The position numbers were made by a program, and so were the translations under genes. 64,000 nt of DNA from Fidelibacterota bacterium (GTDB lineage: Bacteria > Marinisomatota > Marinisomatia > SCGC-AAA003-L08 > GCA-002719095), in NCBI GenBank assembly GCA_002705575.1, contig PAHI01000007.1:1-64000 (forward strand), given 5' to 3'. Under the pieces are notes generated by a model. That model was not told the origin of the DNA. It made no database searches and worked only from the letters and a program-made list of their open reading frames with translations. Below are positions 30,022 through 38,685 of this stretch, one piece after another (position 1 is the first letter of the stretch; the number at the start of each line of letters is the position of its first letter).

Positions 30022-30884
30022 TATTTTTTAATTGTTCCAAAGGTTACACCTCTTAAAAGTTGATTTTGAAGAAGATAAGTTACGAGTAAAATAGGTATTA
30101 AAAACAAACAAATCATTGCTGCTAAAAGTCCATAATCTACATTGATTTCACCACCAATTGTTCTGGCCATTGCTGGCGGCATTGTTCTTGTTATTTTATT
30201 TGTTAATAATAATGCAAATAAAAACTCATTCCATGTAAGTATTAAAGCAAATACAGAAGTTGCAGCTAATCCAGCTTTTACTTGAGGAATACACATCCCA
30301 AAGAATACTGATCTTTCACTTGCACCATCCATTCGAGATGCATCTTCAATTTCTGTATTTAATTCATCAAAGAAACTTTTCATCATCCAGATAGAAAAAG
30401 GAAGATTAAAGCAAGTATAGATAAGAATTATACCTGTATATGTACCTGCCAATCCAGTTACTCTAAAAATTAAAAAAATTGGAACTATAACTATAATCGG
30501 AGGCAACATTCTTGTTGTTAATATTATAAACAAATATGTATCATTACCTCTTAAGGGATGTCTTGAAAAACCATACGCAGCTAGGGTTCCTATAATTAAT
30601 GCAAGCAAAACACTCATACCTGAGATAAAAATACTATTAAAGAAATACATATGAAATCCAGTAGCTACATATTCTGTGCTGTTAGCCATACTTCTATAAA
30701 AGATATGATAAAAATTTTCGAGCGTTGGTGTGAATATCCATTTTGGAGGTGTAGCTAATGTATCGCTTCTAGATCTAAACGCTGTAAGAATAATAAACAG
30801 AACAGGAAAAAAATAAATAAAACCAACAATCGCAGCGACTGCAGTCCCACTCCAACCAGCTTCACCTATTGCTCTTTTTTTCAC
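30021..30884 (-). CDS. CUT1-type ABC transporter permease (MalG-like)
   Basis: A 287-residue inner-membrane permease with six predicted helices. The ATPase-contacting EAA loop is EIEDASRMDGASERSVFFGM near residues 178-197, of MalG type. The IPILLVTYLLQNQLLRGVTFGTIKK C-terminus follows the usual pattern of the G subunit (QRxLxxGLTxGAVK), cited here in parts: LLRG and TFGTIKK. It overlaps its MalF-like partner by 4 bases and the ATPase by one, so subunit ratios are probably set by coupling. Confidence 0.93.
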   Translation of the reverse strand: MKKRAIGEAGWSGTAVAAIVGFIYFFPVLFIILTAFRSRSDTLATPPKWIFTPTLENFYHIFYRSMANSTEYVATGFHMYFFNSIFISGMSVLLALIIGTLAAYGFSRHPLRGNDTYLFIILTTRMLPPIIVIVPIFLIFRVTGLAGTYTGIILIYTCFNLPFSIWMMKSFFDELNTEIEDASRMDGASERSVFFGMCIPQVKAGLAATSVFALILTWNEFLFALLLTNKITRTMPPAMARTIGGEINVDYGLLAAMICLFLIPILLVTYLLQNQLLRGVTFGTIKK

Positions 30885-31786
30885 ATCTCCTCACTTTCTC
30901 TTTGTTTGATTACATAGAGATATAAACTTGTAAGCACAATAACAGCAAATAGAAGTATATATCCCATAGCAGCAGAGCTACTCGTTCTAAAAAATTGGAA
31001 AGCAGTTCTATAAACTAAAACACCTATTGTTTCTGTTGCCGTTCCAGGTCCACCATTAGTTAAAATAAATACTAGATCAAATATTTTAAATGTTTCGATT
31101 GTTCTAAATAATACTGCTAGTAAAAGTAGACTTCTAACATAAGGAAAAGTAATAGTAGTAAACGTCCGCCACCAACTCATTCTATCGATTTCTGCAGCTT
31201 CATATAAATGTTTTGGAACACTTACTAATCCTGCCAATACAAGTAACATTACAAAAGGAGTCCATTGCCATGCATCAGCAACTACAACTCCAATTAAAGC
31301 TCCAGCTGGTGTTGCCAGCAAGACATACATTTCGCCTGTAAAGCTTTGTACAAATTGACTTAAGAGACCAAATTCTGGCTCATAAAAAAGTTTAAAATAA
31401 ATTGCAACTGCAACATTACTTAACATCATTGGTGTTAAGACAAACATCAAAAGTATTCTTCTTAAAGGGAATTTTTTTGCAAATAATAATGCTAATAAAA
31501 AACCAAGAACCATTTGTACACCTACACTACCTGCAACTATTATCGCTGTAGTTTGAAGAGCTTCCCATATTCCTTCTTTTTGAACTACTTTTTCATAATT
31601 ATAAAACCAGCTAAATTTTGGTGGTTTTAGTGTATTTGCTCTATATTTAAAAAAACTAAGCCCAAATGACCACATTAAGGGTACTATATTTATTAATAAT
31701 AATACTATTACAGCAGGTGCAATTAGCATCGGTCCGCGTCTTTTTGGATCCATGACCCATGCTATAAAACCAGTATTATTATTCAT
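30881..31786 (-). CDS. CUT1-type ABC transporter permease (MalF-like)
   Basis: A 301-residue permease with six helices. The EAA loop is LYEAAEIDRMSWWRTFTTI (about residues 200-218), and NGGPGTATETIGVLVYR (about 250-266) is a hallmark of the MalF/UgpA side of the family. The N-terminal cytoplasmic MDPKRRGPMLIAPA is typical. It is separated from the upstream binding-protein gene by a perfect hairpin (31816-31845), which probably lowers permease expression relative to the binding protein. Confidence 0.93.
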   Translation of the reverse strand: MNNNTGFIAWVMDPKRRGPMLIAPAVIVLLLINIVPLMWSFGLSFFKYRANTLKPPKFSWFYNYEKVVQKEGIWEALQTTAIIVAGSVGVQMVLGFLLALLFAKKFPLRRILLMFVLTPMMLSNVAVAIYFKLFYEPEFGLLSQFVQSFTGEMYVLLATPAGALIGVVVADAWQWTPFVMLLVLAGLVSVPKHLYEAAEIDRMSWWRTFTTITFPYVRSLLLLAVLFRTIETFKIFDLVFILTNGGPGTATETIGVLVYRTAFQFFRTSSSAAMGYILLFAVIVLTSLYLYVIKQRESEEM

Positions 31787-31796
31787 AAATATTAGA

Positions 31797-31811
31797 TCTT
31801 TATAGATTAAA
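31797..31811. promoter_or_regulatory. 15-base word shared with 37780-37794 (possible regulatory site)
   Basis: TCTTTATAGATTAAA occurs here, just upstream of the MalF-like permease gene, and again at 37780-37794 in the divergent gap upstream of two isomerase genes. Two exact 15-mers in non-coding DNA of the same island may be a common regulator site, but both are A+T-rich and chance cannot be excluded. Confidence 0.3.
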
Positions 31812-31815
31812 AATT

Positions 31816-31845
31816 AAAAAAGCCCAATGTAACATTGGGCTTTTT
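31816..31845 (-). terminator. Intercistronic stem-loop after the binding-protein gene
   Basis: AGCCCAAT (31821-31828) pairs with ATTGGGCT (31834-31841) around a 5-base loop, and the stem is extended by flanking A and T runs to about 13 base pairs. A U-rich tract follows on both strands, so it can act as an intrinsic terminator. Placed between the binding-protein gene (ends 31857) and the permease gene (starts 31786), it most likely gives partial termination or 3'-end mRNA protection, so that binding protein is made in excess over permease. Confidence 0.85.
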
Positions 31846-31856
31846 AATAAACATAT

Positions 31857-33284
31857 TTACTCTATTCTACCAACTTCTTCCAACAGTTCTTGTTGGAACT
31901 CAGCGATATTATCAAGAGTAGTTTTAGCATCTTGTTGACCAGTAATTGCTTTGTCAAACTCTTCTTGTTGTTGAGTTAACAGTTCAAAGAATTCTGGAAT
32001 ATGCCAAACGTCTTTCTGCCAGTCCATACTTGCAACATAAGCTGCATTCCATGGAGCCAATGCATTGTAACCATCTGAATAGATGATGCTCTTCATACAA
32101 CTTTGACCACCAGCTTTAACAGCTGCAATCTGTGTATCAAAAGATAACCACCATTTAATGATTTTAAAAGATGCATCAATTTCATCATCAGTCATCCAAG
32201 TAGTCATAACAAATGGCTGACCACCTAAGTTTGCCCAACGAGAAATTGTACCATCAGCTTGCATAGTTCCTGGCTGTCTTGCATAACCTGTGATGTCATA
32301 AACTTTTGATAAGCTTGGATCTACAACAGGTGCACCTAGACCAACCCAGTTGATCATAGAAGCAATTTTACCTTCAAGGTACAATGCTTGCATTTCAAAT
32401 ATACCCATACCACCAGTTCTGTGTGAAGGGTGCATTGTTCCAAGTAAATCAAGATACTTAGTCAAAGCTTCAACGTTGATATCTGAATTTACAACACCTA
32501 CTGCTTGAGCTGTTGGTTGTTGATCCTCTCTCCATATATCTCCACCAAACTGCCAGAAGAATCCATTAATCTGCATTGATGAGAAGTCATAAGCTTTACC
32601 AGCCTGATAAGTAACACCAAACATGTCATCTTCAAGTGGTTTACCAGCCATCATTTCACCTTTTTTACGAGTAAGGAATTCATTGATATCAAAAATATCA
32701 TCCCAAACAGTTACTTCCCAGTCAGCATAAGTACATGGAAGTTTTTTTCCATACTTAGCTCTAAATGCAGTATTTTCATCAGGGTTACAGAAAATATCTG
32801 TTCTGTAAAAATTTACATAATTGTCAGGGAACTGAGGAAAACCATAATAGTTTTCACTCTTATAAGGATAAGTAGTATAACCTTCTTTATAACCTTGATG
32901 CATATCATCAAATATAGCCTGTAGCTCTGGATCAGCATCAATATACTTATTTAGTTTTTGGAAATACCCACCTTCAATGAACGCCCCTAGCCACTGACTA
33001 TCAGAAACTATCATTGAATACTTTTCCTCACCTGAAGTAAGAGATGCTGCAACGTTAGTATAGAATGTATCCCAAGGAATAAAATCTAATGTAAGTTTTA
33101 TTTCAGTATCTCCACTTTGTGGAAAATTAGAATTAAAATATTCTTGCATGAAACGAGTAGGTGGCCAGTCTGGTGCCGCCATAATTATCTCGACTGTTTT
33201 TGATTGAACAGCCTTTGAAACCCCTATTGATAAAACAATTGAAGCTAAAAATGCAAGAAAGGTTCTCTTTGTTAAATTTAACAT
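31857..33284 (-). CDS. CUT1-type ABC transporter sugar-binding protein
   Basis: Periplasmic solute-binding protein, 475 residues from the ATG at 33284. A signal peptide spans about residues 1-27 (TKRTFLAFLASIVLSIGVSKA). The start at 33284 is chosen because GGGAGG at the right distance precedes it; the in-frame ATG at 33296 lies inside that ribosome-binding site. The mature protein has many Trp/Tyr residues (PDWPP, MINWVG, WKDVW-like), typical of carbohydrate-binding clefts. The ligand is unknown. With two ATPases, two permeases and DhaLK downstream, a small polyol, ketose or glycerol-like ligand is plausible. Family 1 size (about 470) fits CUT1. Confidence 0.88.
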   Translation of the reverse strand: MLNLTKRTFLAFLASIVLSIGVSKAVQSKTVEIIMAAPDWPPTRFMQEYFNSNFPQSGDTEIKLTLDFIPWDTFYTNVAASLTSGEEKYSMIVSDSQWLGAFIEGGYFQKLNKYIDADPELQAIFDDMHQGYKEGYTTYPYKSENYYGFPQFPDNYVNFYRTDIFCNPDENTAFRAKYGKKLPCTYADWEVTVWDDIFDINEFLTRKKGEMMAGKPLEDDMFGVTYQAGKAYDFSSMQINGFFWQFGGDIWREDQQPTAQAVGVVNSDINVEALTKYLDLLGTMHPSHRTGGMGIFEMQALYLEGKIASMINWVGLGAPVVDPSLSKVYDITGYARQPGTMQADGTISRWANLGGQPFVMTTWMTDDEIDASFKIIKWWLSFDTQIAAVKAGGQSCMKSIIYSDGYNALAPWNAAYVASMDWQKDVWHIPEFFELLTQQQEEFDKAITGQQDAKTTLDNIAEFQQELLEEVGRIE

Positions 33285-33339
33285 ATTACCTCCCATTAAT
33301 TAAATTTAATTAATTCTAATAAACCATAATTTTCATCAA

Positions 33340-33364
33340 AATATATAAAGAAAGTTTATATATT
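33340..33364. promoter_or_regulatory. Perfect 10-5-10 inverted repeat, candidate operator
   Basis: AATATATAAA (33340-33349) and TTTATATATT (33355-33364) are exact inverted copies around GAAAG. The palindrome sits in the 155-base divergent gap between the binding-protein gene and the winged-helix gene. A shorter version with the same TATAAA-N5-TTTATA core occurs at 37771-37787. It is a candidate binding site for the adjacent winged-helix protein, though its A/T-only arms lower the significance. Confidence 0.45.
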
Positions 33365-33439
33365 ATCTAAATATTAGTTTTTTTTTAGGCATTTTTATTT
33401 ATTAAAGGGAGATTACTATTAAAAATTAACAATAAACAT

Positions 33440-33826
33440 ATGATTAGCAATACTATAATAAAATTTTTAAAAAGAGAAATTAAATATTTTGATGAATCAC
33501 AAGATGAAAAAAATAACCCTCTTAATTACTTTAGACGATCAAGAATCCATTGGCTGTATTTATTGAATATTCTCATCTCTCATTATGAAGAAAAAACAAT
33601 AACGAAAAGTGATTTAATTCATAAAATACAAGTCTCTCATATAACAGTATTAAAATATATTAAAGAGTCAATTGATCTTGGAATTATAATGCAAAAAAAA
33701 TCGAAAATTGACAAAAGAAAAGTAGCTCTTTATCCATCCTCAAAATTAGTAAGTTCATTTGAAATGTTTTTTGATGATGAGACTAGAGATTTAAAAAATT
33801 TATTTGAAGAAAATATTAAAGATTAA
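33440..33826 (+). CDS. Small winged-helix (MarR-like) DNA-binding protein
   Basis: A 128-residue protein. An N-terminal helical stretch is followed by TKSDLIHKIQVSHITVLKYI (about residues 57-76), which reads as a helix-turn-helix, and a wing ending KSKIDKRKVALYPSSKLV (about 87-104), where KxDKRKxxLxxS resembles the MarR wing motif. It is divergent from the binding-protein gene, with a perfect palindrome in the gap, so local regulation of the importer is likely. A similar-sized protein with a related KDKRIKNY wing lies at 54130-54513. It is convergent with ATPase B (4-base overlap). Ligand unknown. Confidence 0.72.
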   Translation: MISNTIIKFLKREIKYFDESQDEKNNPLNYFRRSRIHWLYLLNILISHYEEKTITKSDLIHKIQVSHITVLKYIKESIDLGIIMQKKSKIDKRKVALYPSSKLVSSFEMFFDDETRDLKNLFEENIKD

Positions 33827-34902
33827 TTTGTTATTGCGCTAACTCCAGTTTCAGATGAAAAAAGATAAGAATTATTTGTATTAAATGAGACATTTATATT
33901 CTGACCTGTATTGTAATTAATTGCCTCTTCTTCTGGAAGTATCATTTTTAATTTTGTTTGACCAATTATTAAATCTATTATTGTTACATCACCTAAAGGC
34001 TCTTTAAGAAAAATTTTAGCATTAAAATTATTCCCATCTGATGAAACATTTATATCATTTGGTCGAATACCAAACATCAAATCAGTAGAAATAAAATTTT
34101 GATCAATTTTAATTTGATTTGCTAATGATATTTCACCAAATGGTAATTCAATATTTTGATTATTTATTTTTGCTTTCATAATGTTCATTTCTGGAGAGCC
34201 TATCATTTTTCCAACATATACATTTTCTGGACTTTCATATAATTTATCAGGACTGCCTTTTTGAATTAATTTTCCGTTTTTAATGATTGTTATATTATCT
34301 CCCATAGTTAAAGCCTCAAGTTGATCTGGAGTTGCATATACCATAGTCATATTCAAATCTCTTTGAAGTCTTTTTAATTCTGCTCTGGTATCATGTCTTA
34401 ACTTTGCATCTAAGTTTGCAAGCGGTTCATCAAGCAGTAATAATTTTGGTTGTTGAATTAGAGCTCTACCAATTGCCAATCTTTGCTGCTCTCCTCCAGA
34501 CAATGTGTCTGGCTTTCTTTTTAAAGCATGAGTAATTCGAAGCATATCTGATATTTCAGCTATCTTTTTTTTTATTTCACTTTTATCAATTTTCTTTTTT
34601 ACTAGAGGATATGCTAAATTATCCTCTGTAGTTAAGTGGGGATATAAGGCGAATGTTTGAAATACCATTGCCATCTCTCTTCCTTGAATTGGTTCATTTG
34701 TAAAATTTTTCTCATTAAACCAAACTTGTCCATCTTGAACCTTTTCTAAGCCAGCTATACATCTTAGAGTAGTTGTTTTTCCTGCTGCAGATGATCCAAA
34801 CAAAACTGCAAACTCATTTTTTTCTACAGAAAAACTAAAATCATCTAAAGCAACTAAATCTTCATATTTCTTTGTAATATTTTTAAGTTCTAAGTAAGAC
34901 AT
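33823..34902 (-). CDS. CUT1-type sugar ABC transporter ATPase B (switch His replaced)
   Basis: A 359-residue MalK-like ATPase. Walker A is GSSAAGKTT, with Ala in place of the usual Gly/Cys. The signature LSGGEQQRLAIGRAL is canonical, and Walker B is LLLLDEPLANLD. The H-loop, normally THD, reads ATPDQLEALTM, so the catalytic switch His is replaced by Pro. The C-terminal regulatory domain is present (about 235-359). The pattern complements ATPase A, which keeps the His but has a broken signature. It lies in a separate minus-strand cluster 3 bases after the SDR gene, with no permease genes of its own, supporting a shared importer. Confidence 0.92.
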   Translation of the reverse strand: MSYLELKNITKKYEDLVALDDFSFSVEKNEFAVLFGSSAAGKTTTLRCIAGLEKVQDGQVWFNEKNFTNEPIQGREMAMVFQTFALYPHLTTEDNLAYPLVKKKIDKSEIKKKIAEISDMLRITHALKRKPDTLSGGEQQRLAIGRALIQQPKLLLLDEPLANLDAKLRHDTRAELKRLQRDLNMTMVYATPDQLEALTMGDNITIIKNGKLIQKGSPDKLYESPENVYVGKMIGSPEMNIMKAKINNQNIELPFGEISLANQIKIDQNFISTDLMFGIRPNDINVSSDGNNFNAKIFLKEPLGDVTIIDLIIGQTKLKMILPEEEAINYNTGQNINVSFNTNNSYLFSSETGVSAITN

Positions 34903-34905
34903 ATT

Positions 34906-35655
34906 TTAATAAGTTGCTCTTCCTCCACTTATATCAAAGACTGCGCCAGTAGTAAAAGAGTTTTCAGCTGAAACCATCCATGCAACCATTGAAGCTAATT
35001 CTTCAACTTTAACAAATCTTTTTCTAGGAATTTTTGATAACATATAATTTATATGTTCTTCACTAATTTGATCAAAAATTTTTGTCTTTGCAGCAGCTGG
35101 AGTTACACAATTTACAGATATATCATAATCAGCAAGTTCTTTACCTAGTGACTTAGTTAATGCTATTACTCCAGATTTTGCAGCACTATAAGCGGATGCA
35201 TTTGGGTTTCCTTCTTTACCAGCTATGCTTGCAACATTAACAATTCTTCCATAATTATTTTCAATCATATGAGGTACTACAGCTTTGCAACAATTAAATG
35301 TCCCATTTAAATCAATGTTAATTACACTCTCCCAGTCTTTATTTGGATATTCCCAAGTTTTATGAGATGGACCTGCTATTCCAGCATTGTTAACAAAAAT
35401 ATCAATTTTAGAGTGTTTTTTTACTATAGATTCAACTGTTGATTTTACATTATCAAAATTTGTAATATCAATTTGAAATATATCTAAAAAATTAATTTCA
35501 CCCTTATTAACAGCTTCTTCAGTAACTTTAGGATCTTTATCTATATTAATAATTTTAGCTCCCGATTTTTGAAGTCTATAAGCTATAGCATAACCAAAAC
35601 CTTGGGATGCTCCAGTCACAACAGCTATTTTATTTTCTAAATTAATATTGTTCAT
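34906..35655 (-). CDS. Short-chain dehydrogenase/reductase (sugar dehydrogenase-like)
   Basis: Classical SDR, 249 residues. The cofactor motif is TGASQGFG (about residues 14-21), then NNAG (about 88-91) and the catalytic Ser with YSAAK (about 155-159). The C-terminal FDISGGRATY ending is common among SDRs acting on sugars or sugar acids. The acidic residue after beta-2 (NIDKD) suggests NAD rather than NADP preference. It lies between a sugar isomerase-like gene and ATPase B. The substrate is likely a carbohydrate intermediate of this island; exact reaction unknown. Confidence 0.85.
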   Translation of the reverse strand: MNNINLENKIAVVTGASQGFGYAIAYRLQKSGAKIINIDKDPKVTEEAVNKGEINFLDIFQIDITNFDNVKSTVESIVKKHSKIDIFVNNAGIAGPSHKTWEYPNKDWESVINIDLNGTFNCCKAVVPHMIENNYGRIVNVASIAGKEGNPNASAYSAAKSGVIALTKSLGKELADYDISVNCVTPAAAKTKIFDQISEEHINYMLSKIPRKRFVKVEELASMVAWMVSAENSFTTGAVFDISGGRATY

Positions 35656-35737
35656 AATAAATAAAATTAATAATTGAGCAAAAAAACAAATAATTCAATA
35701 GAGAATTATATCAAATTAACAATTAATAAGTTTTTAA

Positions 35738-36646
35738 TCAGCCATATTTTGAAATAAGTGAGTCTAAAGCAGATTTACATTTTTCTGTAGCATCCCAAGC
35801 TTCAGGCCAAAAACATAAATCTACTGTCCACCAATCTTGCCCTACGTTCTCTTTCGCAAGAGCGGGAACAATTGAATCAAAATCTAGAATTCCATCACCA
35901 AATGGTGGATGTGCACTTGTTTCATCGTTACCAGCATCATCTTTATGACAAGTATTATCAGAGTCAATCAAATGTATATGATTTATTCGACCGCTAAATT
36001 TATTTATTAATTCTAACTGATCTTTAACAACTTCTTTTTCTCCTTCTTGTCTTGCTCCAACTACTCCAAGCATCTGACCATGACATGTGTCATACATAAG
36101 TCCAAAATTAGAATGTTGTAATTTATCTAAAACTTGAAGTACATAAGATGGTTTATTAAAAGCAAAACCCGGTTCAAATTCCCAAGTAACATATACACCT
36201 TTATCTGCTGCATAATTTATACAAGTATCCCAAGTAGAAGTAAGCCTAGAAAAAAGTGTATCAAACTCAACTTCACTATGAATAGTAGGAGGTTGTACAC
36301 AATCAACTCTAACACCGCTAATTCCCAAATCGACAGCAAAGTCGACATTTGATTTAAATTCTTTAATATATTTTGAAGGGTCAGACGTATTCAATAATTC
36401 TTCACTCCATAAGTCTTGAGCAAATCCTGAAAAAGATAGTCCCCAATTTTTCATTTTTTCTTTTAATTCATCTCTTTGTTCTTTTTCAGGATGGTTATGT
36501 GGATTTGGATAGCCATTAAAACCACCAAGTTCCATTCCATCAAATTTTAGTTTTGATAGTGTTTCTCCCACTGTATCAAAAGGAATTGGATTTTCACCAT
36601 AAGGACCTACGTTATAAGCCCAAGTACCTATAGATGTTTTTTTCAT
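35738..36646 (-). CDS. Sugar isomerase/epimerase-like protein (AP-endonuclease-2 TIM barrel), copy 1
   Basis: A 302-residue TIM-barrel protein of the xylose-isomerase-like superfamily. Metal-site blocks visible are TWEFEPGFAF (Glu on strand 5 or so), LMYDTCHGQM (Asp-x-x-His), NHIHLIDSDNT and GDGILDFDSIVPAL. It begins MKKTSIGTWAYNVGPYG, a typical first strand. The start is preceded by a GGGGG run overlapping the upstream gene's stop. Not recognisable as a specific isomerase. It shares an operon with another barrel protein (9 bases upstream), and a Gfo/Idh partner lies elsewhere in the island. Confidence 0.8.
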   Translation of the reverse strand: MKKTSIGTWAYNVGPYGENPIPFDTVGETLSKLKFDGMELGGFNGYPNPHNHPEKEQRDELKEKMKNWGLSFSGFAQDLWSEELLNTSDPSKYIKEFKSNVDFAVDLGISGVRVDCVQPPTIHSEVEFDTLFSRLTSTWDTCINYAADKGVYVTWEFEPGFAFNKPSYVLQVLDKLQHSNFGLMYDTCHGQMLGVVGARQEGEKEVVKDQLELINKFSGRINHIHLIDSDNTCHKDDAGNDETSAHPPFGDGILDFDSIVPALAKENVGQDWWTVDLCFWPEAWDATEKCKSALDSLISKYG

Positions 36647-36654
36647 AATACCCC

Positions 36655-37710
36655 CTAACTAATTCCTAAGATTTTTTTATTTGCTTCTTTGTTATCACCA
36701 CTTTTATCAATAAAGTCATCAAAAGCTCCTTGAGAAACTGTTATAATATGATTAGCGATAAAGGGAGCACCTTCTCTTGCACCTTGAACTGAGTCTTTTA
36801 TTGCACATTCCCATTCTAGAACTGCCCAACCACTAAATCCATAATAAGTTAGTTTTGTAAATATACTTGAAAAATCAACTTGTCCGTCACCCAGAGATCT
36901 AAATCGACCAGCTCTATCTCTCCAATCAACATATCCTCCATAAACACCATTTCTTCCAGTCGGATTAAATTCTGCATCTTTTACATGAAACATTTTTATA
37001 CGATCATGATATAAATCAATGTAATGTAAATAATCTAATTGCTGTAAAACGAAGTGACTTGGATCGTAAAGTAAATTACATCTTGGGTGTTCATTTACAG
37101 CATCTAAAAACATTTCCCACGATGCCCCATCATGAATGTCTTCACTTGCATGCGCTTCATAGCAAAGATCTACTCCATTATCTTCATAAACATCTAATAT
37201 TGGTTTCCATCTTTTTGCTAATTCTTTAAAACCATCTTCAACTAGTCCAGGTAGTCTTGGCGGCCAGCTATAAATATACGGCCATAATAATGCACCTGGA
37301 AAACTTACTGATACATCTATTCCAAAATTTCTTGATGCCTTGGCAGCCATTTTAACTTGCTCCACTGCCCATTCTTGTCTTGATTTTGGATTATTGTGAA
37401 CTTCAGCAGGAGCAAATTGATCAAACCCAATATCATAGGCAGGATGTACAGCAACTAATTGTCCTTGTAGGTGGGTTGAAAGTTCACTTATTTCAACATT
37501 ATTTTTTTTACAGATCCCTTTTAGTTCATCACAATAATCTTTACTCTCTGATGCTTTCTTTAGATCAATCATTCTAGAGTCCCAAGTAGGGATTTGCACA
37601 CCTTTATAACCTAGATCAGCAGCCCATTTTGTAATATTTTCTAAAGTATTAAACGGCTCTTTATCACCTGCAAATTGAGCTAAAAAAATAGCAGGACCCT
37701 TTATAGTCAT
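36655..37710 (-). CDS. Sugar isomerase/epimerase-like protein (AP-endonuclease-2 TIM barrel), copy 2
   Basis: A 351-residue TIM-barrel protein, longer than the other three in the island. Metal-binding blocks are CYEAHASEDIHDG (Glu/His), LLYDPSHFVLQQLDYLHYI (Asp-Pro-Ser-His), MFHVKDAEFNPTGR (His/Asp) and AVLEWECAIKD (C-terminal Glu). That set matches sugar isomerases commonly found next to Gfo/Idh/MocA dehydrogenases. The start codon follows GGGGGGAAT, an unusual all-G ribosome-binding site. First gene of a minus-strand cluster (copy 2, copy 1, SDR, ATPase B). The substrate is unknown. Confidence 0.82.
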   Translation of the reverse strand: MTIKGPAIFLAQFAGDKEPFNTLENITKWAADLGYKGVQIPTWDSRMIDLKKASESKDYCDELKGICKKNNVEISELSTHLQGQLVAVHPAYDIGFDQFAPAEVHNNPKSRQEWAVEQVKMAAKASRNFGIDVSVSFPGALLWPYIYSWPPRLPGLVEDGFKELAKRWKPILDVYEDNGVDLCYEAHASEDIHDGASWEMFLDAVNEHPRCNLLYDPSHFVLQQLDYLHYIDLYHDRIKMFHVKDAEFNPTGRNGVYGGYVDWRDRAGRFRSLGDGQVDFSSIFTKLTYYGFSGWAVLEWECAIKDSVQGAREGAPFIANHIITVSQGAFDDFIDKSGDNKEANKKILGIS

Positions 37711-37770
37711 ATTCCCCCCAATAAATTATTATTCAACCATACTGCTATGATTTGATAAAGAAAGCAATTA

Positions 37771-37787
37771 TATAAATATTCTTTATA
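37771..37787. promoter_or_regulatory. Inverted repeat TATAAA-N5-TTTATA in divergent promoter gap
   Basis: TATAAA (37771-37776) and TTTATA (37782-37787) flank a 5-base spacer, the same core and spacing as the larger palindrome at 33340-33364. It lies in the 126-base gap between two divergent isomerase genes. It is a possible second operator for the same regulator. Short and A/T-only, so tentative. Confidence 0.3.
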
Positions 37788-37836
37788 GATTAAATTTTTA
37801 TTTAATATTCAATAATATCTTAATATTCGAGGATAA

Positions 37837-38685
37837 ATGAAAATTGGTTTTAACATGCTTCTATGGACAACTCATCTTGTTGAGGAGCAATTTGATCTTT
37901 TAGAAAAAATAAAAAAAGTTGGATATGATGGTGTTGAAATCCCAATTTTTGGTGGAGAAGAAAAGGTAGAACATTTCAAAAATATTGGAAAAGTTCTTAA
38001 AGATAATGGATTAGAGTGCACAAGTGTAACAGTGATACCTGATGAAGATAGAAGTCCAATTAGTGAAAATTTATCATCTAGATCAAAGAGTTTGGAATAC
38101 TTAAAATGGGCAATTGATTGCAGTGATGCATTGAATAGTGAAGTTTTGGCAGGGCCCTATTATCAACCATTGGGTGTATTTTCGGGGGAACCTCCAACTC
38201 AAAAGGAAAAAGAATTTGCAGCTAAAGTTCATCAAGATGCAGCGGATTATGCAAAACAAGTATCGCTAAATTTATCTATTGAACCTTTAAATAGATTTGA
38301 ATGTTATTTTTTAAATATTGCTGAAGACGCATCAGATTATGTTGAATTAGTTGATAGAGACAATTTTGGATACTTGTATGATACATTTCATGCTAATATA
38401 GAAGAAAAAGATCCCGTTGGAGTAATATCTAAAACATCAAAAAATATAAATCATATTCATATCTCTGAAAATGATAGGGGCACACCTGGAAAAGGTAATG
38501 TTCCATGGGTTGAAACTTTTAAAGCGATTAAAAATATAAATTATAATGGTTGGTTAACCATTGAGGCTTTTGGCAGGGCATTACCAGATCTAGCTGCTGC
38601 AACAAGAGTTTGGAGAGATTTTTTTCCATCAAAAGAAGAAGTTTATGAGGACGGTTTTAAATTTATCAAAGAAAATCTTAATTAA
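37837..38685 (+). CDS. D-tagatose/D-psicose 3-epimerase-like sugar epimerase
   Basis: A 282-residue TIM barrel closely resembling ketose 3-epimerases. Key blocks are GPYYQPLGVFSG (about residues 107-118), SIEPLNRFECYFLN (metal Glu, about 147-160), GYLYDTFHANIEE (Asp and His ligands, about 181-193), HISENDRGTPGKGN (about 209-222) and WLTIEAFGR with the second catalytic Glu (about 235-243). All four metal ligands of the tagatose-3-epimerase family seem present. It probably inverts C3 of a free ketose. It is divergent from the copy-2 isomerase gene and convergent with the EamA transporter (8-base overlap). Confidence 0.85.
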   Translation: MKIGFNMLLWTTHLVEEQFDLLEKIKKVGYDGVEIPIFGGEEKVEHFKNIGKVLKDNGLECTSVTVIPDEDRSPISENLSSRSKSLEYLKWAIDCSDALNSEVLAGPYYQPLGVFSGEPPTQKEKEFAAKVHQDAADYAKQVSLNLSIEPLNRFECYFLNIAEDASDYVELVDRDNFGYLYDTFHANIEEKDPVGVISKTSKNINHIHISENDRGTPGKGNVPWVETFKAIKNINYNGWLTIEAFGRALPDLAAATRVWRDFFPSKEEVYEDGFKFIKENLN

